Part shown: positions 1 through 7,375 of the stretch, piece by piece
Position numbering within the stretch: position 1 is the first letter of the stretch
Layout: every line of letters begins with the position of its first letter
Source of the DNA: Streptomyces sp. CB00455
Lineage (GTDB): Bacteria > Actinomycetota > Actinomycetes > Streptomycetales > Streptomycetaceae
NCBI RefSeq assembly: GCF_001905445.1
Contig: NZ_LIVQ01000012.1
Coordinates: forward strand, 62,001-126,000
Reading direction: 5' to 3'
Length of the DNA stretch: 64,000 nt
Program-made: the position numbers and the translations under genes
Notes under the pieces: model-generated
What the model was told of the DNA's origin: nothing
The model's database searches: none
The model's input: only the letters and a program-made list of their open reading frames with translations

Positions 1-429
1 GTCCACATCGTGGATGCGACCCTGCAGGCGGCCAGGCTGCTGAGCCCGACGGGCGGCTGGCTGACGGCCACCTCCGGGACCGTGGCCGCCGGCCTGTACC
101 AGCGGCGGGCGGCGGAGCTCGGCTACCGGCTGCTCGTTCCGGCGCCCGGGATGCAGGAGCTGATCCAGGAGGCGGCCGTCCTGGTGAAGGCCGGCCACAC
201 GGAGCATGCCGGGCGGGTGTTCGCCTCGGCGGTGCGCAGTCTGTGGCGGCGCGAGCGATTGCCGGTGGTCACGGCCTGCACCGAGCTGCCGCTGGCCTAC
301 GACAGCGCGGGCCTGCCGGAGGGGATGACCGTCTCCAGCCTCGGCGCGCTGGCCTCGGCCTGCGCGCACGAGCTCTACGTGACGCCGCTCCTGCGCGCCG
401 GAGCGCCCCTGACCCTCGCCCGCGCCTGA
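1..429 (+). CDS. Asp/Glu racemase family protein, 3' part only
   Basis: The reading frame is open from the first base of the window, so the N-terminus lies outside; about 142 residues are seen. The C-terminal motif TACTELPLA is the second catalytic cysteine region of the aspartate/glutamate/hydantoin racemase superfamily, whose members use two cysteines for cofactor-independent racemisation of amino acids. The preceding helix-rich segment (QELIQEAAVLVKAG) also fits the family. The partner cysteine must be in the missing N-terminal half. The substrate cannot be told from this fragment. It is convergent with the next gene and may be a housekeeping or cluster-border gene. Confidence 0.75.
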   Translation, partial: VHIVDATLQAARLLSPTGGWLTATSGTVAAGLYQRRAAELGYRLLVPAPGMQELIQEAAVLVKAGHTEHAGRVFASAVRSLWRRERLPVVTACTELPLAYDSAGLPEGMTVSSLGALASACAHELYVTPLLRAGAPLTLARA

Positions 430-484
430 CCAAGGGGACAGCACGGGACAGCACGGCAGCCCGGTGACCGCCGTGCGGGTTTGT

Positions 485-536
485 GACGGCCCGGCCGGGA
501 CCCCCTGCGTCTCCGACCGGGCCGTCTGTTCAGGAA
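485..536. terminator. hairpin between convergent genes
   Basis: Perfect 10-bp arms GACGGCCCGG (485-494) and CCGGGCCGTC (527-536) lie between the racemase fragment and the convergent solute-binding-like gene. The position suggests a shared terminator; there is no strong U tract, as is common in Streptomyces. Confidence 0.5.
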
Positions 537-558
537 CGCCCGAGCCACCCGCCCCGCG

Positions 559-1902
559 TCAGATGCGCACCGTGAGGCAGTCGGGCGTCAGCGGGCCGGT
601 GCCCTGCGCGTAGGCGTTGTAGTCGTCCAGCAGCGTCTGGGCCCGCTCCCCCGCCCGTGCGAACCGCTCGCGCGGCTCGACGCCGTCCAGGACGTCCTGC
701 ATGGCCTCCATCATCGCGATCTGGATGGCGTGGAAGCCGCCCAGCACCGCGCCGTGCGCCTCCGGCGGCCCGCTGCGCAGTTCGAGCTGTTCGGCGGTCG
801 CCCGGTGGTGGGGGTGCAGGTCGAACCAGCCCTCCTCCTCGAGTAGTGCGATCACGCCGTACGTCGCCGGGGCCGAGCCGCTGGCCTTGTGCCAGGCGGC
901 GGCGGCGCGCGGGCTGTTCAGGTACTGCATGAACGCGAGCGCACCGTCGCGGACCGCGTCGTCGAGGCCGTCGGTGAGCCAGAGGGAGTCGCCGCCGATC
1001 CAGTTGCCCGCGCAGGGCATGGCGCCGTTGCGGGGCAGTACGCCGACCTCCAGGTCGAAGCCGGCCTCCGCCGCGGCCCGCACCATGTAATTGGCGTCGA
1101 AGGAGGAACTGAAGCGCAGCGCAACCTCCTGGTCGACGAGTGCCTTGAAGGTGCCCGCCCAGTCCTCGGCCACGCCGGTGTGCAGGTAGTGCCCGTCGCG
1201 GTGCAGGTCCCGCCACCAGTCCACATAGTCGGCGAGCGCCGCGGAGCCCAGGTCGAGCTCGGTGGCCCGTCCGTAGCGCCCGTTGCCCGCGTCGGCGAGG
1301 AGGGCGCCCTGCTGTGCGAGGGCGTGCTGGATGAACTTGCCGTCCACGGGCCAGGCGATGCCGTGCCCGGGACCGTTCTCCAGGCGGGCCACTGCCTCGC
1401 ACGCGGCCGTGGTCTCCTGCCAGGTGCGGGGCAGGGCGTCGATGCCGGCCTGCCGCAGGACGGTGGTGTTGGCGTACAGCAGCATCGTCGAGAGGGTCAG
1501 CGGCACCGTCGCGAAGTCGCCGTCGACCGTGTAGTACTCGCGCACGCCCGGCAGGAAGTCGTCGAGGACCACTCGCTCGCCGAGGATCTCGGTGCGGCCG
1601 GCGACGGCTTTCTCCACGGAGACGAACAGCGGGGACCCGTCCTGGGCTCGGGCGTCCCGGGCCAGCTGCGAGGCGCCGGCGTAGTACGTGGCGATGGCCG
1701 GGGCGGCGCCCCGGGCGGCCGCTTCGGCGACCGCCTCGGGGAGCTTCTCGTAGGAGTAGCCGCGGATGTCGATCCGGTACCCGGGGTGGGCCTTCTCGAA
1801 CTCCCGGGCGCGTTCCCGGATCGGCTCCAGGAAGTCGGGGAACGGGAACTCGGAGAGCCAGGCCTCGATGACGACGACTTCGTCCGGGGCGCCGGGGTTC
1901 AT
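559..1902 (-). CDS. extracellular solute-binding-like protein without signal peptide
   Basis: A 447-residue protein with the fold signature of family 1 ABC solute-binding proteins (MalE-like): an N-terminal beta-alpha segment, a segment TVPLTLSTMLLYANTTVLRQ typical of lobe 1, and a C-terminal helix-rich closing region. ATG at 1902 has a clear GGAGG ribosome site. The protein starts MNPGAPDEVVVIEAW and goes directly into the first strand: no basic n-region, hydrophobic core or lipobox. Only about 50 bases separate it from the upstream gene, so a longer start with a signal peptide does not fit. No permease or ATPase genes are adjacent. It is probably cotranscribed with the molybdopterin oxidoreductase. 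A cytosolic binding or sequestering role is inference. Confidence 0.7.
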   Translation of the reverse strand: MNPGAPDEVVVIEAWLSEFPFPDFLEPIRERAREFEKAHPGYRIDIRGYSYEKLPEAVAEAAARGAAPAIATYYAGASQLARDARAQDGSPLFVSVEKAVAGRTEILGERVVLDDFLPGVREYYTVDGDFATVPLTLSTMLLYANTTVLRQAGIDALPRTWQETTAACEAVARLENGPGHGIAWPVDGKFIQHALAQQGALLADAGNGRYGRATELDLGSAALADYVDWWRDLHRDGHYLHTGVAEDWAGTFKALVDQEVALRFSSSFDANYMVRAAAEAGFDLEVGVLPRNGAMPCAGNWIGGDSLWLTDGLDDAVRDGALAFMQYLNSPRAAAAWHKASGSAPATYGVIALLEEEGWFDLHPHHRATAEQLELRSGPPEAHGAVLGGFHAIQIAMMEAMQDVLDGVEPRERFARAGERAQTLLDDYNAYAQGTGPLTPDCLTVRI

Positions 1903-1954
1903 GGGTCCTCCAGTAGGGGGCGGTGGTGGTGCGGCGCTGCTTCGCAGGCGTCGC

Positions 1955-4186
1955 TCAGGCGGCGAAGACCGGCAGCAGGACCGGCTCGTGGACCGGGGGG
2001 GCCTCGTCGGCGGGCGCGGGCGCCGGACCCACGGTGACCGGGGCGCCGTTGAAGACGGCGTTGCCCGACAGCGCGTCGATCGTCGAGTCGTCGGTCAGGG
2101 CGTTGGCGTTGACTCCGGGGTGGGCGGCAGCGGTGCGCTGCGCCGAGCCGGAGTGCCCCCAGCCGTGGGGCAGGCTGACCACGCCCGGCATGATCGCTTC
2201 GTTGGGCTCGACCGGGACGACGAGGTCGCCGGTGGCCGAGGTGACGCGGGCGTGGGTGTCCAGGCCGAGCCGGGCCACGTCGTCGGGGTGGATGTGCAGG
2301 GTGCAGCGGTTGCTGCCGCCGACCAGCGACGGGACGTTGTGCAGCCAGCTGTTGTTGGAGCGCAGCTGGCGACGGCCGATGAGGAGCATCGGCGGGGTGG
2401 GCGCGGCCAGTCTCGCGCCGAGGCGTTCGATCTCCGGACCGAGCTCGACCGGGGCGAGGCGTACCGCACCCGATTCCGTGTCGATCACTTCGGCCAGGCG
2501 GGGTTCCAGGGCGCCGAGGTCCAGGCCGTTGGGGTGGCGGCGCAGCTCCTCCAGGGAAAGCCCGTAGGGGCCCAGGCGCAGCATCGCGTCGAGCATCAGC
2601 TCGGGCCCGCTGTCGCCGACGAGGAGTGCGCGGGCCTCCGCGGCCTCCAGGCCGTGGAAGGGAGAGCCGGGTATCTGGGCACCGATGCCGAGCAGCTGGC
2701 CGATGACCGCCTCGTCCAGCTGGGCGGGGTCCGCGTGGGCACCCGCGCCGGCGGCGATGAGGCTGAGGCGGGCCATGATCTCGGCCTCCGAGAGCTGTCC
2801 GGGTTCCAGCGGCAGCACGGGCGGCGAGAAGCGGGTGTAGTTGCGGACCGTCACGGTCAGGAGCAGCAGGTCGTAGTGCGGCATCTGCATCATGCGCGGG
2901 GGCGGCAGGATGACGTCGGCGTACTTGGTGGTCTCGTTCAGGTAGGGGTCGACGCAGACCATGAACTCCAGATCGCCGAGGGCGCGGGCGAGCCGGGGGC
3001 CGTTGGGCGCGGACAGGGCGAGGTTACCGGCGATAGAGATCAGCGCCCGCACCTGGCCCTCCCCCGGGGTCTCGATCTCGTCGGCGAGGGTCGCGACGGG
3101 CAGTTCGCCCATGGCCTCGGGATAGTTCTTCACGCGGCTGTGCCAGCGGCCGGATGTGAAGGGCCGGGGCCCCCACGGCATCTCCAGGGTGGCGGGCTTG
3201 GGGAACATGACGCCGCCGGGCCGGTCGAGATTGCCGGTGAGCGTGTTGATGACGTCGACGAGCCACTGCGTGAGCGTGCCGAAGTCGGCGGTGCTGGTGC
3301 CCATGCGGGTGTAGACGGCCGCGGCGGGCGCGGCCGCCAGTTCGCGGGCGAGGCGGACGATGTCCCCCGCGGGCACCCCGCATACGGGTGCGACCGCCTC
3401 GGGGGTGAAGGGCCGGGCGTGCGAGCGCAGTTCGTCGAGGCCTTCGGTGGCGACGCGCAGGGTGACGAGGTCCTCGGCGAGCAGGGTGTGCACGAGGGCG
3501 AAGAGCAGCAGCGAGTCGGTACCAGGACGCACGAACAGGTGCTCGTCGGCGAGGTCCGCGGTGCGGGTGCGGCGCGGATCGACCACGACGATCCTGCCGC
3601 CGCGGGCGCGCAGTGCCTTGAGCCGGCCGGGGAAGTCGGGGGCGGCGCAGAGCGAGCCGTGGGACTCCGCCGGATTGGCGCCGAGGATCAGCAGGTACTC
3701 GGTGCGGTCCAGGTCCGGTACGGAGATGGCCGTGCCGCTGCCGAACATGAGGCCGACGGCCACGTGCTTGGGCAGCTGGTCGATGGTGCCGGCGCTGTAG
3801 AGGTTGGTGGTGCCCAGGGACTGTGACAGCGGTCCGCGGTAGAAGATGCCGCCCATGGTGTGGAAGGTCGGGTTGCCGAAGTAGGCGGCGACGGACTGAC
3901 GGCCGTGCCGGCCGATGACGCCCATGAGGCCCGTCTCGACGGCTTCGAAAGCCTCGTCCCAGCTTGCCTCGCGCCACTGGTCGCCCGTGCGGATCATCGG
4001 TACGCGCAGGCGGTCCGGGTCCTCGTCGATCCGGCCCAGGCTCGCGCCCTTGGGGCATATGTAGCCCTTGGACAGCGGGTCGTCCCGGTCCCCCCGGACG
4101 CTGAGCACCTTCTCGTCGTCGTCGAGTTCGATCTGCAAGCCGCAGACGGCGTCACAGATGGGACAGGTGCGGTGCGCGGTTCTCAA
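1955..4186 (-). CDS. molybdopterin-dependent oxidoreductase (formate dehydrogenase/nitrate reductase superfamily)
   Basis: A 743-residue protein of the Mo-bisMGD superfamily. The N-terminus carries the CPICDAVC ... GYICPKG pattern that binds a [4Fe-4S] cluster. The central part has superfamily motifs such as LILGANPAESHG and GRIVVVDPRRTRTADLAD, and the C-terminal domain shows the dinucleotide-binding type sequence MLLIGRRQLRSNNSWLHNVP. I chose a TTG start at 4186, preceded by GGAG at 5-base spacing, because it lies just ahead of the iron-sulfur motif; the open frame continues further upstream without homology. At the usual Cys/Sec metal-ligand position the protein reads NLYSAGTIDQ, so the ligand may be Asp. 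The substrate is unknown. It is divergent from the flavoprotein gene at 4482. Confidence 0.85.
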   Translation of the reverse strand: MRTAHRTCPICDAVCGLQIELDDDEKVLSVRGDRDDPLSKGYICPKGASLGRIDEDPDRLRVPMIRTGDQWREASWDEAFEAVETGLMGVIGRHGRQSVAAYFGNPTFHTMGGIFYRGPLSQSLGTTNLYSAGTIDQLPKHVAVGLMFGSGTAISVPDLDRTEYLLILGANPAESHGSLCAAPDFPGRLKALRARGGRIVVVDPRRTRTADLADEHLFVRPGTDSLLLFALVHTLLAEDLVTLRVATEGLDELRSHARPFTPEAVAPVCGVPAGDIVRLARELAAAPAAAVYTRMGTSTADFGTLTQWLVDVINTLTGNLDRPGGVMFPKPATLEMPWGPRPFTSGRWHSRVKNYPEAMGELPVATLADEIETPGEGQVRALISIAGNLALSAPNGPRLARALGDLEFMVCVDPYLNETTKYADVILPPPRMMQMPHYDLLLLTVTVRNYTRFSPPVLPLEPGQLSEAEIMARLSLIAAGAGAHADPAQLDEAVIGQLLGIGAQIPGSPFHGLEAAEARALLVGDSGPELMLDAMLRLGPYGLSLEELRRHPNGLDLGALEPRLAEVIDTESGAVRLAPVELGPEIERLGARLAAPTPPMLLIGRRQLRSNNSWLHNVPSLVGGSNRCTLHIHPDDVARLGLDTHARVTSATGDLVVPVEPNEAIMPGVVSLPHGWGHSGSAQRTAAAHPGVNANALTDDSTIDALSGNAVFNGAPVTVGPAPAPADEAPPVHEPVLLPVFAA

Positions 4187-4481
4187 CGGAACTCCAGGAG
4201 CGTCGATTGGCAGGATCCGTACGGCCGGCGGACCGGACCAGGCGGTCCGACGATCGCATCCGGCGCCGCGGACCGGCATCTTCCCGTGTGCTGTTCCCGC
4301 CTTCCGTCGTCCGGGCTTCGTGCAGGGGCCGCCCGGGTGCCGCAAACCAGGAGATGCGCCTCGCTCGGGGCCGGTGCGACTCTGCCACCGTCGGCCGTGG
4401 GCCACGGCCGCAGCGCGCCGGCGCCGCAGGTGGTGTGGCCGCGCGAAGGCCATCGTCCGAGACAAAGGAATCCGCGCAGCA
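4187..4481. promoter_or_regulatory. divergent intergenic region
   Basis: About 295 bases separate the TTG start of the molybdopterin enzyme from the ATG of the first plus-strand enediyne-arm gene, so promoters for both directions must lie here. I see no convincing -10/-35 pair or operator. The only firm local signal is the AAAGGAA ribosome site just before 4482. Confidence 0.5.
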
Positions 4482-5729
4482 ATGACAGTCACCGCGAGTG
4501 CTCCCGAATGGACCGCCGTTCTCCCGCCCGAGCCGGGTCTGACCCCCGAGGAGGTCGTGGCCCGGGCCGAGGCCCTGGCCCAGGGCCTGATCGAGCGCCA
4601 GGCCGAGACGGAGCAGCGCGGCTTCTACGCCGAGGACACGCACGAGGAGTTCCGGGCGGCCGGCTTCTACAGGATCCTGGTACCACGCCGCTATGGCGGC
4701 TACGAGTTCGGCGTCGGCACGTTCATGCGCGTGGTGGTCGCCCTGACCCGTGGCTGTCCGTCGACAGGATGGATGTTCTGCCTGGGCGCGGCGCACGCCC
4801 ACGCGGTGGCGACGCTGTTCGACGAGCGGGCTCAGGCGGAGGTCTTCGCCGGCGGTGACTTCATCGCTCCGGCGACGGTCGCACCGAGCGGCACCGCAGA
4901 GCGCAACGCGGACGGTCAATGGGTGCTCAATGGCACCTGGAAGTACTGTTCCGGCTCGCCGTACGCCACGCATTTCATAGGCCACACCCTGGTGGACGGC
5001 GGCGGGGGAGAAATGCGGCCGATGCTGTTCGTCGCCCCGCGCAGCGAGTTCACCCGGCTCGACGACTGGCACGGGACGCTGGGTCTGCGCGGCAGCGGTT
5101 CGCACAGCATCCGGATCGAGAACGGCCGCGTCCCCTCCCACCTCACGCTGGACACCCACATGAGCCAGGTGGACGTCAGCGGTGGTACTCCGGGCCGTGC
5201 CCTGCACGGCAATGCGACGTACGGCGGCGGGCCGCTGAGTTTCATGATCCTCGAGGATGCGGCGCTCGCCGTGGGCATGGCCAAGAACGCCCTCGACGCG
5301 TACGAGGAGCTGATGCGCGAACGCCACACCATGTTCCCGCCCATCGTGCCGCGCACCGAGGACCCCGACTTCCAGTACTGGTACGGACAGGCGGCGGGGC
5401 TCGTCCACTCCGCCGAGGCCGGCCTGCTGGGTGCCGTCCGCCAGTGGGAGGAGGCCGCTGCCCGGGGAGCAGAACACGTCACCCCGGAACTCGAACTGCG
5501 TATCGCCACCATCTGCCGGGAGTCGGTCCGGATGAGCTGGCGGGCCGTCGAGGCGTACCTGTTCCCCACCGCCGGTTCCAGCGCGGTGCGTCAGGGCCAG
5601 CGCATGGAGCGCGTCTGGCGGGACATGTCCATGCAGCAGAGCCACGCGGGCATCGCGCTGTTCCTCTTCACCTCGGCCGCGCGCGAGCTCTCGCGTGCGC
5701 ACTTCGCCGCCGGCGCCGGCGTTCACTGA
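4482..5729 (+). CDS. acyl-CoA-dehydrogenase-fold flavin monooxygenase (group D)
   Basis: A 415-residue protein with the acyl-CoA dehydrogenase fold used by two-component, FMNH2/FADH2-dependent monooxygenases such as HpaH/DszC-type hydroxylases. Diagnostic segments are the N-terminal helical domain ending FYRILVPRRYGGYE, the beta-domain stretch LNGTWKYCSGSPYATHFIGH, and the GTLGLRGSGSHSI loop. No CoA-specific signature or catalytic glutamate was identified, so oxygenation is more likely than dehydrogenation. ATG 4482 follows AAAGGAA. It heads a plus-strand run of five genes that carries the beta-amino-acid module. It would need reduced flavin, plausibly from the reductase at 29.9 kb. The substrate is unknown. 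Confidence 0.8.
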   Translation: MTVTASAPEWTAVLPPEPGLTPEEVVARAEALAQGLIERQAETEQRGFYAEDTHEEFRAAGFYRILVPRRYGGYEFGVGTFMRVVVALTRGCPSTGWMFCLGAAHAHAVATLFDERAQAEVFAGGDFIAPATVAPSGTAERNADGQWVLNGTWKYCSGSPYATHFIGHTLVDGGGGEMRPMLFVAPRSEFTRLDDWHGTLGLRGSGSHSIRIENGRVPSHLTLDTHMSQVDVSGGTPGRALHGNATYGGGPLSFMILEDAALAVGMAKNALDAYEELMRERHTMFPPIVPRTEDPDFQYWYGQAAGLVHSAEAGLLGAVRQWEEAAARGAEHVTPELELRIATICRESVRMSWRAVEAYLFPTAGSSAVRQGQRMERVWRDMSMQQSHAGIALFLFTSAARELSRAHFAAGAGVH

Positions 5730-5893
5730 CCCTGCCTGCCGGAATGCGGCACGACCGCCCGGCGGGGCAGCACACCAGGAGATGCGCCACGGCTCGGCCG
5801 GGCGCGACGATCGGCAGCACCGAATCCGATTCATGTGATTCCCATCCCAACCCCTTATTCCCATCCCATAACGGGAAATTCGAGGAGGTCCCC

Positions 5894-7342
5894 GTGTCGG
5901 GCGACAAGACCGGTACTCGCGCGGTGGTACTCGGCGGAAGCATCGCCGGCCTGTTCGCGGCCAGAGTGCTCGCCGATGCATACGACGAAGTGCTCATCGT
6001 TGACCGCGACGTGCTGGTCGGGGTGGAGGGCCCACGCAAGAACTGCCCCCAGAGCCGCCACATCAACGGTCTGCTGGCCCGCGGTCAGCTGGTCATGGAG
6101 GAGCTGTACCCGGGCATCACCGAGGAGCTCTTCGCCGACGGCGTTCCGACGGGCGACCTCGCGGGCCACGTGCGCTGGTACTTCAACGGCAAGCCGCTCA
6201 AGCAGCAGGTGGCCGGGCTGACCTGTGTGGCCGCGAGCCGTCCCATGCTGGAGAAGCACATCCGCCGGCGCACCGCAGCGCTGGCCAACGTGGCCTTCTT
6301 CGAGGAACACGACATCCTCGGCCTGGTGACGACGGCCGACCACGGCAAGGTCACCGGCGTACGCGTCCAGAGCCTGGCCGCTGACAGCGCCGAGGAGACC
6401 ATCGACGCCGACCTCGTGGTCGACGCGACGGGCCGCGGCTCGCGCACCCCGGTGTGGCTGGAGGAGTTCGGCTACCCGCGCGTCGTCGAGGAGCGCAAGA
6501 AGATCGGCCTCGGGTACGTCACCCAGCACTACAAGCTGCTGGAGGACCCCTACCACGGGGACCTGTCCATCAACCCGGTGGCGTCTCCCGAGCTCCCCCG
6601 CGGCGCCATCTTCACCAAGACCGACGGCGACCGCGTCGAGCTGACCACCTACGGTCTCCTGGGCGACCACCCGCCCACCGACCAGGACGGCCTGTACGCG
6701 TGGGTCAAGTCGCTCGCGGTGCCGGACATCTACGACGCCCTGCAGCACGCCGAGCCGCTCGACGAGCCGGTCGCGTTCCGCTTCCCGACGACCCTGCGCC
6801 GCCGCTACGAGGACATGCCGCGCTTTCCGGAGGGCCTGCTGGTCACCGGTGACGCCGTCACGACCTTCAACCCGGTCTACGCACAGGGCATGACGGCCGC
6901 CGCACTCGGCGCCCTGACCATCCGCGACCACCTGCACACCGGTGCGGCCCCGATCCCCGCTGACTACTTCCGTGACCTGGCCCGCGACGTCATAGACCCG
7001 CCGTGGGAGATGACCAACACCGTCGACCTCACCTTCCCCGGGGTCAAGGGCGAGCGCACGCCGCAGGTCAAGGCCGCGCAGACCTTCCTCAAGCTGGTAC
7101 AGACCGCGGCGACCCGCGACGGCAGGATCACCGCCGCCTACATGCGCGGCGCGGGTCTCGTCGACAAGCCCGACGCGATGATGCGCCCCGCGTTCATCGC
7201 CCGGGTCCTGTGGAACGTCGCCCGCGACGCGGTCGAGAAGATCACGGGCACCGCCACCGGTGGCGCCCAGAATTCGCAGGCGGCTCCCGCCGCCCAGCCC
7301 GCGGCCCCCTCCCGGTCGGCCGACGAGCTGGTCAGTCACTGA
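5894..7342 (+). CDS. FAD-dependent monooxygenase (PHBH/UbiH-like, group A)
   Basis: A protein of about 482 residues with an N-terminal Rossmann FAD-binding motif (VVLGGSIAGLFAARVLAD), a central DLVVDATGRGSRTPVW segment and a C-terminal GLLVTGDAVTTFNPVYAQGM motif that contacts the flavin. These are the three signatures of single-component class A flavoprotein hydroxylases. The GTG start at 5894 is set by GAGGAGG just upstream. The tail after about residue 455 is Ala/Pro/Ser rich and probably disordered. It may hydroxylate or epoxidise an enediyne-core or amino-acid intermediate. Flavin halogenases share the fold, but I do not see the WxWxIP motif expected of tryptophan-halogenase-like enzymes. 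Confidence 0.85.
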   Translation: MSGDKTGTRAVVLGGSIAGLFAARVLADAYDEVLIVDRDVLVGVEGPRKNCPQSRHINGLLARGQLVMEELYPGITEELFADGVPTGDLAGHVRWYFNGKPLKQQVAGLTCVAASRPMLEKHIRRRTAALANVAFFEEHDILGLVTTADHGKVTGVRVQSLAADSAEETIDADLVVDATGRGSRTPVWLEEFGYPRVVEERKKIGLGYVTQHYKLLEDPYHGDLSINPVASPELPRGAIFTKTDGDRVELTTYGLLGDHPPTDQDGLYAWVKSLAVPDIYDALQHAEPLDEPVAFRFPTTLRRRYEDMPRFPEGLLVTGDAVTTFNPVYAQGMTAAALGALTIRDHLHTGAAPIPADYFRDLARDVIDPPWEMTNTVDLTFPGVKGERTPQVKAAQTFLKLVQTAATRDGRITAAYMRGAGLVDKPDAMMRPAFIARVLWNVARDAVEKITGTATGGAQNSQAAPAAQPAAPSRSADELVSH

Positions 7343-7375
7343 CCTGACCGACCACATCAGACGAAGGGAGTGGGC

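Noticed and set aside
5894..7342. Flavin-dependent halogenase (SgcC3-like)
   Set aside because: FAD motifs fit class A hydroxylases; I could not find the WxWxIP-type halogenase motif or the catalytic Lys context.
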